Shown here: piece after piece, positions 20,829 to 30,008 of the stretch
Layout: every line of letters starts with the position of its first letter
How positions within the stretch are numbered: position 1 is the stretch's first letter
Source: an uncultured Anaeromyxobacter sp.
GTDB lineage: Bacteria; Myxococcota; Myxococcia; Myxococcales; Anaeromyxobacteraceae
Direction: 5' to 3'
DNA length: 64,000 bases
Assembly (NCBI GenBank): GCA_903904005.1
Contig: CAIVAR010000139.1
Location: 22,727 to 86,726, forward strand
Translations under genes and position numbers: made by a program
Notes under the pieces: model-generated
Database searches by the model: none
The model's input: the letters and a program-made list of their open reading frames with translations, nothing else
What the model was told of the DNA's origin: nothing

Positions 20829-23800
20829 TCGGCGGCCGCCGCCGCCTCGGCCCGGGACTTCTTCCCGTGGTCCTTGGCGATGAGCAGGTAGATCGACGGC
20901 ACGAAGAAGATGGTGAAGGCCGTGCCGACGAACATGCCGGCCACGAGCACCAGGCCGATGCTGTTGCGCGCCGCCGCGCCGGGGCCGGAGACGAAGGTGA
21001 GCGGCAGGTGGCCGAAGATGGTCGCGGCGCTCGTCATGAGGATGGGGCGCAGCCGGACCACGGCGGCGTTCTTCACCGCCTCGACCTTCGACTGCCCCTC
21101 CCGCTGCAGCTCGTTGGCGAACTGCACGATGAGGATGCCGTTCTTGGCGATCAGGCCGACGAGCGTCACCAGCCCCACCTGCGAGTAGACGTTGAGCGTG
21201 GTGGTCCACCCGTCGGTCCAGAAGGGCATGTTGGGGTTCGGCATCTTGAGGAACGTGAGCGCCAGCGAGCCGAACATGGCGAGCGGCACCGAGCCCATGA
21301 GGATGACGAACGGGTCCCGGAAGCTGTTGAACTGGGCCGCCAGGATCAGGAAGATGAGGACGATGGAGAGCAGGAAGGCCGGGCCGAACTTGTTGCCCTC
21401 GACCCGCAGCTGGCGTGACTCGCCGGTGTAGTCGACGACGTAGCCCTTGGGCAGGATGGTGGCGGCCTCGTCCTCCAGGTAGCGGAGGGCGTCGTCGAGG
21501 GGGCGGATGGCCACGCCGGAGATCTTGACGGCGTTGAGCTGCTGGAAGCGGTTGAGCGACCGGGGCGCCACCGAGTCCTTGATGGTGGCGATGGAGGCGA
21601 GCGACACGAGCTGCCCGTTGGGGCCGGTGACGTAGATCTCCTTCAGCTGCTCGGGGTTGAGCCGGTCGGCCCGGGAAACCTGGGGGATGACCTTGTAGCT
21701 TCGCCCGTCCACGCTGAAGCGGTTGACGAAGTTGCCACCCACCGCCGCAGAGAGGTCCTGCCCCACGGTCTGGAGGTTCAAGCCCAGCTGGGCCACCTTC
21801 TCCCGGTCGATGACCACCTCCGATTCGGGCTGGTCGACCTTCACGTCGATGAGTGGCGGGAAGGCGAAGATGCCGCTCTTCGCCGCCTTTTCCTGGAGCT
21901 GCTTCGCGAAGCCGAGGATCTCGCCCGCGTCGGCGGTGGAGGCGATGACGAACTCGACGGGGAAGTTGCCACCACCCGGAAGGGCGGGGGGCAGGATGGG
22001 GAAGGTCTGGATGCCCGGGATGGTGGAGACCTTCGCCTGCACCTCGGTCAGGATCCGGGCGGCGCTGCGCTTGCGCTCCTTCCAGGGCTTGAGCCCCTCG
22101 CCCCAGAAGCCGCCCGAGGGGAAGGTGATCTGGAAGGTGAACTGCGTCTCCGGGATGGTCTGGAGCTCCCGGTTCACCTCGCGGGTCGACTGGGCCACCT
22201 GATCGAGCGTCGAGTTGGACGGGGTGTTCACGATCCCGAAGATGACCCCCTGGTCCTCCACCGGCGCGAGCTCGCGCGGTGACTGGAAGAACATGGCCGC
22301 GGCGAGGAGCGCCACCACCACCCAGGCGGCGTAGATCACGCCGCGAACCTGGAAGGAGGCCTCGAGGTGGCGGGCGTAGGTCGCCTTGATCCGGTCGAAG
22401 GCCCGGTTCACGAGCCCGGAGAGCCCCTTGTCCTCGTGCTTCGCCGAGATGAGGCGCGCCGACATCATGGGGGAGAGGGTGAGGGCGACCACGCCCGAGA
22501 TGGTCACCGCACCGGCCAGGGTGAGCGCGAACTCGCGGAAGAGCGACCCGGTCAGCCCGCCCTGGAAGGCGATGGGCGCGTAGACCGCGGCGAGCGTGAT
22601 GGTCATGGAGATGATGGGCCCGATGAGCTCCCGGGCACCCAGGATGGCCGCGTCGAAGGGGGTCATCCCCTCGCGCACGTGCCGCTCCACGTTCTCCACG
22701 ACCACGATGGCGTCGTCGACGACGAGCCCCACCGAGAGGACGATGGCGAGCAGCGTGAGCAGGTTGATGGTGAAGCCGAAGAGCTGCATCAGGAAGACGG
22801 CGCCGATGAGCGACACCGGGATGGCCACCACCGGCACCAGCACCGAGCGGAACCTCCCCAGGAAGAGGAAGATCACCACCATCACGATGAGGATGGTCTC
22901 GAGGAGCGTCTGCACCACCTCGTCGATGGCGTTCTGGATGTAAGCCGTTCCGTCGAAGGCGATGGTGGCCTTGATCTGCTCGGGTAGCTCGCGCTGGATC
23001 TCCGTCATCTCGGCGCGGACCTTCTTGATCACGTCGAGGGAGTTGGCGTTGGGGAGCGACCAGATGCCGATGAAGACCGCGGTGTCGCCGCTGAAGTTGA
23101 CCATGACGTCGTAGTCCTCGGCGCCGAGGACCACGTCGCCCACGTCGCCGAGCCGGACCACCGACCCGTCCTTCTCGCGGATGACGAGCTCGCGGAACTC
23201 CTTCACCGAGCGGAGATCGGTGTTGGCGGTGAGGTTCACCTGGACGAGCGAACCCTTGGTCTGCCCCACCGCCGCCAGGTAGTTGTTGGCGGCGAGCGCC
23301 TGGCGCACCTGGGCGGGGCTCACGTTGAGCGCGGCCATCTTGTCGGGCTTCAGCCAGATGCGCATCGCGAAGGTGCGGGCGCCCAGGATGTCGGCGCGCT
23401 GCACCCCCTCGATCGCGGTCAGGCGCGGCTGGACCACCCGCACCAGGTAGTCGGTGATCTCGTTCTGCTTCAGGAACTGGGAGGAGAAGCTCAGGTAGGC
23501 CGAGGCGAACTGGCTGTCGGTCGACTCGATGTTGATGATGGGGATCTCGGCCGAGGGCGGCAGGTCGCCGCGCACCTGGTTCACCTTGGAGGCGATCTCG
23601 GAGAGGGCCCGGTTGGCGTCGTAATTGAGGCGGAGCCGGGCGCGGATGGTGGAGACGTTCTGCTTGCTCTCCGACTCGATGTAGTCGATGCCGTCGGCGG
23701 CGGCGATGGCCCGCTCGAGCGGGGTGGTGATGAAGCCGCGGACGAGCGCTGCGTTCGCGCCCACGTAGACGGTGGTGACGGTGACCGCGGCGTTCTCGCT

Positions 23801-23917
23801 GCGCGGGTACTGGCGGACGTTCAGGCTGCGGATGGCCTGCACGCCGGCGATCACGATGATCAGGTTGACGACGATCGCGATGACCGGGCGGCGGACGAAG
23901 ATGTCGGTGAACGTCAT
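20801..23917 (-). CDS. RND efflux transporter permease (HAE1 family)
   Basis: 1038 residues, inner-membrane proton-driven pump with 12 predicted membrane spans and two large periplasmic loops. The N-terminus MTFTDIFVRRPVIAIVVNL and the TM4 proton-relay pair in GLVVDDAIVVVENVERH are typical of AcrB/MexB-like HAE1 proteins. Co-transcribed with the adaptor 19 bp upstream; no outer-membrane factor is in the window, so it likely uses a TolC-like protein elsewhere. Substrate unknown. The C-terminal 28 bp overlap the convergent PLP gene. Confidence 0.93.
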   Translation of the reverse strand: MTFTDIFVRRPVIAIVVNLIIVIAGVQAIRSLNVRQYPRSENAAVTVTTVYVGANAALVRGFITTPLERAIAAADGIDYIESESKQNVSTIRARLRLNYDANRALSEIASKVNQVRGDLPPSAEIPIINIESTDSQFASAYLSFSSQFLKQNEITDYLVRVVQPRLTAIEGVQRADILGARTFAMRIWLKPDKMAALNVSPAQVRQALAANNYLAAVGQTKGSLVQVNLTANTDLRSVKEFRELVIREKDGSVVRLGDVGDVVLGAEDYDVMVNFSGDTAVFIGIWSLPNANSLDVIKKVRAEMTEIQRELPEQIKATIAFDGTAYIQNAIDEVVQTLLETILIVMVVIFLFLGRFRSVLVPVVAIPVSLIGAVFLMQLFGFTINLLTLLAIVLSVGLVVDDAIVVVENVERHVREGMTPFDAAILGARELIGPIISMTITLAAVYAPIAFQGGLTGSLFREFALTLAGAVTISGVVALTLSPMMSARLISAKHEDKGLSGLVNRAFDRIKATYARHLEASFQVRGVIYAAWVVVALLAAAMFFQSPRELAPVEDQGVIFGIVNTPSNSTLDQVAQSTREVNRELQTIPETQFTFQITFPSGGFWGEGLKPWKERKRSAARILTEVQAKVSTIPGIQTFPILPPALPGGGNFPVEFVIASTADAGEILGFAKQLQEKAAKSGIFAFPPLIDVKVDQPESEVVIDREKVAQLGLNLQTVGQDLSAAVGGNFVNRFSVDGRSYKVIPQVSRADRLNPEQLKEIYVTGPNGQLVSLASIATIKDSVAPRSLNRFQQLNAVKISGVAIRPLDDALRYLEDEAATILPKGYVVDYTGESRQLRVEGNKFGPAFLLSIVLIFLILAAQFNSFRDPFVILMGSVPLAMFGSLALTFLKMPNPNMPFWTDGWTTTLNVYSQVGLVTLVGLIAKNGILIVQFANELQREGQSKVEAVKNAAVVRLRPILMTSAATIFGHLPLTFVSGPGAAARNSIGLVLVAGMFVGTAFTIFFVPSIYLLIAKDHGKKSRAEAAAAADQPGSVASA

Positions 23918-23936
23918 GGGGTGGGGTCCCGGGCCG

Positions 23937-25073
23937 CTAGTTGTCGGACGGCTTGGGGTCGGCCTGGACGTCGGGGGCCAGGTCGTTGCGGATCACCACG
24001 GTGGCGCCGCTGCGGAGCTTGAAGGCGCCGCTCGACACGATCGACTCGCCGGCCTTGAGCCCCGTCACCACCGCGACGAGGTCGCCCCGGCGCTCGCCGA
24101 GCCGCACGAAGCGCTGCTGGGCGGTGAGCTGGTCCTTCCCGTCAGGCCCCTTCTTCGGCTCGAGCACGAAGACCGAGTCACCGTACGGGGCATAGAGGAC
24201 CGCCGTCGCCGGCACGAGCAGCACCGGGATCTGCTCCGGCGCCAGGACCTCGACGTTGGTGAACATGCCGGGGCGCAGCCGGCCGTCCACGTTGGGGACC
24301 GTGGCCCGGACCTTCACGTTCCGGGTGGCCACGTCGACCTCGGTGTTGACGGTGCTCACCTTCCCGTTCCAGGTGGCGCCGGGGAAGGTGTCGGTGTGCA
24401 GGTGGACGGGCTGGCCGACCTTGAGCCGGGCGAGCGCCTGCTGGGGCAGCGAGAACTCCACGTAGATGGGGGTGACCGACTGCAGCGAGGCCACCGGCGC
24501 ACCCGCGCCGAGGACCTGCCCCAGCTCGACCTGGCGGATGGCGATGCGTCCGTCGAAGGGGGCGCGGATGGTCTTCTTCTCGATGGTGGCCCGGAGCGTG
24601 TTCACAGCGGCCTGTGCCTGCTTGTAGCGGGCCTCGGCGGCGTCCAGGTCGGCCGGCGTGTTGGCCTGCCCCTTGCGGACCTCTACGGCCCGCTCGAAAT
24701 TCAGGCGGGCCAGGTTCTCGTCGGCCTTCGCCGAGGCGAGCTGGGCCTCCTCCGTGGAGGTGTCGAGCTTCACCAGGACGGCGCCCTTCTTCACGGAGGT
24801 TCCGGAGTCGAAGGAGACCTCCCGGATGGCGCCGGGGAGCTCGGAGCCGACGGTGACGCCGCGGAAGGCCACGAGCGTCCCGCTCGCCTCCTGCAGCGGC
24901 TGCCAGGTGGTGCCCTCCACCTTGGCCGAGGTCACCGCCTCGGGGGGCGGAACGAAGGCCTTCCCGGCCTTGATCATCGAGCCGATCTGGGCGCCCTTCA
25001 CCCCGACGAGCACCCCCACGACGGCCAGGACACCCAGGCCCACGCCGATCCAGAGCTTGGTCTTTGTCTTCAT
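23937..25073 (-). CDS. RND efflux periplasmic adaptor (membrane fusion protein)
   Basis: 378 residues. A single N-terminal membrane anchor (residues 5-25), a coiled-coil hairpin (about 110-180), a lipoyl-like/beta-barrel region with the conserved RAPFDGRIAIRQVELGQ and a C-terminal membrane-proximal domain. It bridges the RND pump to an outer-membrane channel. GAGGGGAAG precedes the ATG. It comes first in the operon, with the permease 19 bp downstream. The divergent gap to the next gene holds a 26-bp palindrome, a candidate operator. Confidence 0.92.
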   Translation of the reverse strand: MKTKTKLWIGVGLGVLAVVGVLVGVKGAQIGSMIKAGKAFVPPPEAVTSAKVEGTTWQPLQEASGTLVAFRGVTVGSELPGAIREVSFDSGTSVKKGAVLVKLDTSTEEAQLASAKADENLARLNFERAVEVRKGQANTPADLDAAEARYKQAQAAVNTLRATIEKKTIRAPFDGRIAIRQVELGQVLGAGAPVASLQSVTPIYVEFSLPQQALARLKVGQPVHLHTDTFPGATWNGKVSTVNTEVDVATRNVKVRATVPNVDGRLRPGMFTNVEVLAPEQIPVLLVPATAVLYAPYGDSVFVLEPKKGPDGKDQLTAQQRFVRLGERRGDLVAVVTGLKAGESIVSSGAFKLRSGATVVIRNDLAPDVQADPKPSDN

Positions 25074-25128
25074 GATCTTCCCCTCTTAGCCAATGACGCC
25101 CCGCGCCGCAGCGCAAAGGGTGGAGACG

Positions 25129-25154
25129 GAGCCATCCGCCATGGCGGATGGCTC
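25129..25154. promoter_or_regulatory. Perfect 26-bp palindrome between the RND adaptor and phnD genes
   Basis: The half-site GAGCCATCCGCCA is mirrored exactly about the axis between 25141 and 25142, giving GAGCCATCCGCCA / TGGCGGATGGCTC. It lies 56 bp upstream of the adaptor ATG and 44 bp upstream of phnD. Divergent genes, full symmetry and no T run favour a repressor operator (TetR-type length), not a terminator. The regulator is not in the window. Confidence 0.55.
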
Positions 25155-25197
25155 GATCGGGCACTAGGAAGGGCCAACCACGACCTGGAGGTCAGCC

Positions 25198-26043
25198 TTG
25201 CTCCGTACCCTCGCCGCGCTCTCCGCCGTCCTCCTCGCCGCCTCGGCATCGGCCGACCCGGCCGTCCTGCGGGTCTCGGCCATCCCCGACGAGGCCCCCA
25301 CCGAGCTCCAGCGCAAGTTCAAGCCGCTCGGCGACTACCTGTCCCGGCAGGTCGGGATGGAGGTGAAGTTCATCCCGGTGACCGACTACCCGGCCACCGT
25401 GGAGGGGCTCGCGTCCGGGCAGCTCGACCTGGTCTGGTACGGCGGCTTCACCTTCGTCCAGGCCCGGCGCCGCACCGGGACCGCCATCCCGCTCGTTCAG
25501 CGAGAGGAGGACGCCCGGTTCCACTCCAAGTTCATCACCCGGCCCGGCTCGGGCATCGCGAAGCTCGAGGATCTCAAGGGGAAGAACGTGGCCTTCGGGA
25601 GCCCGTCCTCGACGTCGGGCCACCTGATGCCCCGCTGGTTCCTGCTCCAGGCCGGCGTCGACCCCGACAAGGACCTCGCGAAGTACGCCTTCAGCGGCGC
25701 CCACGACGTCACCGCGCGCTGGGTCGAGACCGGCAAGGTGGACGCCGGCGCGCTCAACGAGTCGGTCTGGCAGAAGCTCGTCGACGAGAAGAAGGTCGAC
25801 ACGAGCAAGGTGGTGGTCTTCTACACGACCCCGGATTTCTTCGACTACAACTGGACCGTCCGGGGTGACCTCGACCCGAAGGTGGTGGAGAAGCTCCGCG
25901 CCGCCTTCCTGGCGCTCGACCCGGCGGTCCCCGAGCACAAGGCCATCCTCGACCTCCAGCGCACGAAGAAGTTCATCCCCACCGCGCCGGAGAACTACAG
26001 GATGATCGAGGAGGCGGCGAAGGAGGCGGGGCTGCTCAAGTAG
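25198..26043 (+). CDS. phnD: PhnD-like periplasmic substrate-binding protein of an ABC transporter
   Basis: 281 residues from a TTG start with GGAGG seven bases upstream. A signal peptide (residues 1-19, AASASADP) and a type II periplasmic binding fold: LGDYLSRQVGMEVKFIPV, LASGQLDLVWYGGFTFVQA, and PSSTSGHLMPRWFL are typical of PhnD/PtxB family proteins that bind phosphonate, phosphite or related anions. It faces the transporter membrane gene convergently, with a 49-bp overlap of coding tails. Given the sulfur genes in the operon opposite, the ligand might instead be a sulfur or methyl compound; this is inference. Confidence 0.85.
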   Translation: MLRTLAALSAVLLAASASADPAVLRVSAIPDEAPTELQRKFKPLGDYLSRQVGMEVKFIPVTDYPATVEGLASGQLDLVWYGGFTFVQARRRTGTAIPLVQREEDARFHSKFITRPGSGIAKLEDLKGKNVAFGSPSSTSGHLMPRWFLLQAGVDPDKDLAKYAFSGAHDVTARWVETGKVDAGALNESVWQKLVDEKKVDTSKVVVFYTTPDFFDYNWTVRGDLDPKVVEKLRAAFLALDPAVPEHKAILDLQRTKKFIPTAPENYRMIEEAAKEAGLLK

Positions 26044-27692
26044 CGCCCCCGCAGCCAGGTGCTGGCCGCGTCGACCGCGAGCACCAGGACGAGGACGACC
26101 GCGAGGACGGTGAGCGTCCGTCCGTGGTCGAAGACCGACAGCGAGACGTACAGGATGCGCCCCAGGCCGCCGGCCCCGACCACCCCCAGCACCGCTGCGG
26201 CCCGGATGTTCACCTCCCACCGGTAGAGGGTGTAGGCGACGAGCTGGGCGAAGGCCTGCGGCAGGCTGGCGAGGAGCCGCTCCGAGGTCGCGCCCGCCCC
26301 GGCGGCTCGCAACGCCATCGCCGGGCCGGCGGGTACCTCGTCGAGCGCCTCGGCGTAGAGCCGACCCAGCACCCCGGCGGTGTGGACGCCGATGGCGAGC
26401 GCCCCCGCGAACGGGCCGAGCCCGATGGCGAGCACGAAGGCGAGCGCCCAGAGCAGCTCGGGCAGCGTGCGGCAGAGGTTCATGAGGGCGCGCGCACCGG
26501 CTCCGGCGATCCGGGAAGCGGCTTCGGGGATTCCGATCCGGGCGTCCTCGACCCATCCGCGCGGTGCGGCCGTGGCGACGAGCGCGAGGAGGAGCCCCAG
26601 GGCCGCAGCGAGGGTGGTTCCCAGGACGCTCACGGCGAGCGTCTCCGCCGCGGCCGGGAGGAGCTGCCGGAGGAAGGGCAGGGCGAGGTCGGGCGGCCAG
26701 AGCGACCGCGCGAAGTCGCCCATGGAGCGGAGCGCGCGCGCCGAGAGGAGGGTGCCCGGCGAGAGCTCGAGGATGCGCGCGGCCGCGCCCACGACGGCGA
26801 TCCCGGCCAGCGCCGAGCCCGCGTCCCGGGCCAGACGAGCCGGCGTCGCCGGGAAGAGCGAGGGGCGGAGGGCCAGGCGGGTTCGCGCGGCCCGGGAGAG
26901 CGCGTCGACGCCGGCCACCAGCGCGAAAAGGACGAGCACCCAGGTGGCCGCCTCGTCGTAGCGGAGCATCTTGAGCGACAGCTCGAGCTCCTGGCCGAGG
27001 CCGCCGGCGCCGACGAGCCCCAGCACCGAGGACGCCCGGATCGCGCAGTCGAACCGGTAGAGCGTGTACGACGCCAGGGTCGCCCGCGCCGCTGGGGCGA
27101 TGCCGAGCAGGAGGGCCGCGAGCGGTCTCGCCCCCGCGCCTCCCAGTGCCTCGCCCGGACCCCGCGGCGTCGACTCCAGGATCTCGGCGAAGACCTTGCC
27201 GACGATCCCGCCGTAGGCCACGCCGATGGCGAGCACGCCCGCCGCCGGACCGAGCCCCACGGCGCGGACGAAGAGGAGCGCCCAGAGGACCTCTGGGATC
27301 GACCGCATGACGGCGAGCAGGAGGCGGGCGGCCCGGTGGAGGAGGACCGAGGGCAGCCCCGGACGGCCGCCCAGGGAGGCGCGGAGGCGGGGGTCGATGG
27401 CAGCGAGCGCGAGCGGGATGCCGAGGAGGACCGCGAGCGCCATGCCCGCCGTGGCGATGGCTACCGTCTGGAGGAGGGGGCGCCAGATCCCGGAGAGAAA
27501 GTCGGCCGAGTGGGCGGGCGGAAGGAAGCCGCCCAGGAAGTCGGAGAAGGCCCGGAGGGTGTCGGCGGAGAGGAGGGTGCCGAGGTTCCCCTCCGAGCCG
27601 CGCCAGGCGAGCGCCAGGGCCACCGCGAGCGCCAGGCCGGGACCGCGGAGCCACCAGGGGCGCCGGACCGGCGCCGCGGAAGGCGGGCTCAC
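25995..27692 (-). CDS. phnE: Fused tandem PhnE-type ABC transporter permease
   Basis: 565 residues, about twice a normal PhnE. Two BPD-transport permease domains occur in one chain, about residues 65-280 and 330-550, each with an ASYTLYRFDCAIRAS or VAYTLYRWEVNIRAA motif followed by VLG(L/V)VGAGGLG. The two halves are clearly paralogous. It is an inner-membrane channel subunit that should assemble as a monomer where others need a PhnE dimer. GTG start at 27692 overlaps the phnC stop (GTGA). Its end overlaps phnD. Confidence 0.88.
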   Translation of the reverse strand: MSPPSAAPVRRPWWLRGPGLALAVALALAWRGSEGNLGTLLSADTLRAFSDFLGGFLPPAHSADFLSGIWRPLLQTVAIATAGMALAVLLGIPLALAAIDPRLRASLGGRPGLPSVLLHRAARLLLAVMRSIPEVLWALLFVRAVGLGPAAGVLAIGVAYGGIVGKVFAEILESTPRGPGEALGGAGARPLAALLLGIAPAARATLASYTLYRFDCAIRASSVLGLVGAGGLGQELELSLKMLRYDEAATWVLVLFALVAGVDALSRAARTRLALRPSLFPATPARLARDAGSALAGIAVVGAAARILELSPGTLLSARALRSMGDFARSLWPPDLALPFLRQLLPAAAETLAVSVLGTTLAAALGLLLALVATAAPRGWVEDARIGIPEAASRIAGAGARALMNLCRTLPELLWALAFVLAIGLGPFAGALAIGVHTAGVLGRLYAEALDEVPAGPAMALRAAGAGATSERLLASLPQAFAQLVAYTLYRWEVNIRAAAVLGVVGAGGLGRILYVSLSVFDHGRTLTVLAVVLVLVLAVDAASTWLRGRYLSSPASFAASSIIL

Positions 27693-28450
27693 GTGGGCCC
27701 TTCGATGCGGTAGAGGGCGGCGAGCCGTTCCTCGGTCAGTTGATGCCGGGACAGGTCGAAGAGGACGCGCCCGGCGCGGAGCCCCACGAACCGGTCGACC
27801 AGGTCCCGGAGGGGCGCGATCTGGTGGGTGGAGACGACGAGGGTGCGGCCGGACGCGGCGTCGACGAGGAGGCGCGCCACCTCCGCCGACCGCTCCGGAT
27901 CGACCGAGGAGAAGGGCTCGTCGGCGAGCACGAGGTCGGGCTCCTGCCAGAGGACGCGGGCCACCGCGACCCGCTGCTGCTCGCCCCCCGAGAGACGGTC
28001 GACCCGCTCGTCGATCCGCGACGCGAGGCCGACCCGGTCGAGGAGCGCCGCGACGCGTTCCCGGTCCTGGCGGAGGAGTGGGGCGACCGCGAGCCGCAGC
28101 ACCCCCTGCGTGCCCACCCGGCCGAGGAGGACGTTCTCGAGCACGCTCGCCTGCGGGACGAGGTGGAGTTGCTGGTGGATGGTCCCGACGCGGGCGCGCA
28201 GGGCGCGCAGCTTCCCGGCTGGGAGCCCGGCGGGGTCCTCGCCGAGGACGCGGACCTCGCCACCGGAAGCGAAGAGGGACGCGCCGGCGAGGCGGAGCAG
28301 CGTGGTCTTGCCGGCGCCGGACGGGCCCACGACGGCGACCCGCTCGCCCCGCGAGACCCGGAGATCGAGGGCGTCGATGGCCCGGACGCCGCCGAGGGTG
28401 CGGCAGGCGCCCTGGAAGGCGAGGACGTCCCGGGGGAAGGCGGATTCCAT
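27689..28450 (-). CDS. phnC: ABC transporter ATP-binding protein, PhnC-like
   Basis: 253 residues. Walker A GPSGAGKTT, Q-loop HQQLHL, signature LSGGEQQRVAVAR, Walker B LVLADEPFSSVD and H-loop STHQ are all intact. It energises the fused permease that follows with overlapping start/stop. It begins 11 bp after the TusA-MetE gene, so the transporter is part of the sulfur-relay operon. PhnC-like assignment rests on the FQGAC-type N-terminus and gene neighbours; the imported compound is unknown. Confidence 0.88.
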   Translation of the reverse strand: MESAFPRDVLAFQGACRTLGGVRAIDALDLRVSRGERVAVVGPSGAGKTTLLRLAGASLFASGGEVRVLGEDPAGLPAGKLRALRARVGTIHQQLHLVPQASVLENVLLGRVGTQGVLRLAVAPLLRQDRERVAALLDRVGLASRIDERVDRLSGGEQQRVAVARVLWQEPDLVLADEPFSSVDPERSAEVARLLVDAASGRTLVVSTHQIAPLRDLVDRFVGLRAGRVLFDLSRHQLTEERLAALYRIEGPT

Positions 28451-28461
28451 GGCGTCGTCGC

Positions 28462-29997
28462 TCAGGTGTAGCGCCCGCGGAGCACCCGGGCCACCTCGAC
28501 TGCCACCGCGAGCTTGCCCCGGGCGATCTCCGCGGAGGCCACCGGGTTGTCGGCGAAGGTGGCGAAGCCGCAGTCCGGGTTGAGGAGGACCCGCTCCGGG
28601 CCAAAAGTCCGGACGGCCCGCTCCGCCCGGTCCAGGACGACCTCGAACGGTTCGACCGCCGGCACCTTCTGGTTCACCACCCCGACGCCGATGCGCCGGT
28701 CCCGGGGGATCTCGGCCAGGACCTCCATCTCCCCGGCCCGGGGGGTGGCGAGTTCGAGGAAGAGGGTCCCCACCGGCACACGGGAGAGGAGCCCGAGGAG
28801 GGGACGGTAGTCGCCCCGCAGCGCCACCGTCTCGTCCGGCGTCCAGTTGCCGCGGCAGACGTGGAGGGCGAGCCGCTCGCGCGGCAGCCCCCGCGTCAAC
28901 CGGGCGAGGAGGTCCTCGGCGAAGGCGAGTTCCTCCGGGGTGTCGCGCCGCGCCCCCAGCGCTCCGCACATGAAGCTGCGGTTCCCGGCGACGGCGCCGC
29001 CGAAGACCACCTCGGAGAGCACCGGCTCGTCGAGCTGGACGAGGGCGGCTCCGCCGGCGAGGAGGAAATGGATCTCCTCGCGGAGGACGCGCACCACGTC
29101 GTCGGCGAGGGCCTCGCGGTCCGGGTAGGCCGAGTCGGAGATGCACTCCATCCACATGGTCCGGGCGAGCAGGTAAGGGCCCGGGAGGGCAATCTTGACT
29201 GGACGTGAAGTACGGGATCGAAGGAACTCCAGCTCGTGGACGGCGATGGGGCGGACGCGCGACAGGGGACCGAGGACGGCCGGGTGGCGCACCTTTCCCG
29301 CCGGGACGTCGAGGGCCCGGAGTTCCCTCTCGAACTCCTCCGGGTCCTCCACGTACGGCAGGAGGTCGGTGATGGGCACGAGCTGGCAGTTGTCGAGGCG
29401 GGACGCGACGAAGCTCGCGTAGTTGTCGCGCCGCTGCTCCCCGTCGGTCACGACGTCCACCCCGGCCGCCAGCTGCGCGTCGAGCGAGAGCGTCACCGCG
29501 TCGTCGGCGGTGGCCTGGAACTCGAGCTCGGAGAGCCGTCCGTCCAGGTACTCGTGGAGCGCCTGGAGCATCCACCTCGGCCGGGGCCAGCTCCCGACGC
29601 CCATCACCGAGAGCGGGGCGATGGTGGGCGCGGGCGCCGGGGGAGGGAGCGAGTCCGGGATCCGGACCGGCAGGATCTCCCGTCCTGCCATGCGGGGGCG
29701 CCCCGGGGGCGCCTGACCGGGCGGCGCCAGGGAGGGGGCGAACCGCCCCTTCGCGACCAGGAACCGGTACCTCCCGTCCCCGCGCTCCTCGGAGACGAGC
29801 TCGTTGCCCGTCATGCGGCACCAGGCCGGGAGGTCCTCGCACACCGATGCCTCGGCCGAGGCGATCTCCAGCACTTGCCCCTCGCGCAGCGGGTCGATGT
29901 GCTGCCGGATGAGCAGGAGCAGGCCGCTCCCGCAATCGAGCGTCCCGCCGTCGAAGCTCGCCGCCGGGGTCGGGTTCCTCGGTTCCTCGGAGGGCAC
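28462..29997 (-). CDS. TusA-like sulfur-carrier domain fused to MetE-type methionine synthase domain
   Basis: 511 residues, GTG start. Residues 17-90 align with TusA: LDCGSGLLLL with C22 at the TusA active-cysteine position (CPxP is CGSG here) and a second conserved Cys, C60, in DLPAWC. After a Pro-rich linker (about 90-130), residues 130-511 form a cobalamin-independent methionine synthase C-terminal barrel (COG0620). Zinc ligands appear intact: H379 and C381 (HVCRGN), E415 and C476 (NPDCGF). The MetE N-terminal duplicate half is missing, so this is a core-MetE-type enzyme, perhaps using a methyl donor other than methyl-folate. The fusion implies sulfur delivery to, or exchange at, the barrel; this is inference. 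Confidence 0.8.
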   Translation of the reverse strand: MPSEEPRNPTPAASFDGGTLDCGSGLLLLIRQHIDPLREGQVLEIASAEASVCEDLPAWCRMTGNELVSEERGDGRYRFLVAKGRFAPSLAPPGQAPPGRPRMAGREILPVRIPDSLPPPAPAPTIAPLSVMGVGSWPRPRWMLQALHEYLDGRLSELEFQATADDAVTLSLDAQLAAGVDVVTDGEQRRDNYASFVASRLDNCQLVPITDLLPYVEDPEEFERELRALDVPAGKVRHPAVLGPLSRVRPIAVHELEFLRSRTSRPVKIALPGPYLLARTMWMECISDSAYPDREALADDVVRVLREEIHFLLAGGAALVQLDEPVLSEVVFGGAVAGNRSFMCGALGARRDTPEELAFAEDLLARLTRGLPRERLALHVCRGNWTPDETVALRGDYRPLLGLLSRVPVGTLFLELATPRAGEMEVLAEIPRDRRIGVGVVNQKVPAVEPFEVVLDRAERAVRTFGPERVLLNPDCGFATFADNPVASAEIARGKLAVAVEVARVLRGRYT

Positions 29998-30008
29998 GGG
30001 AGGGAACC

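Noticed and set aside
28462..29997. Full-length MetE
   Set aside because: The N-terminal MetE half is absent and replaced by a TusA-like domain; only the C-terminal catalytic barrel is present.
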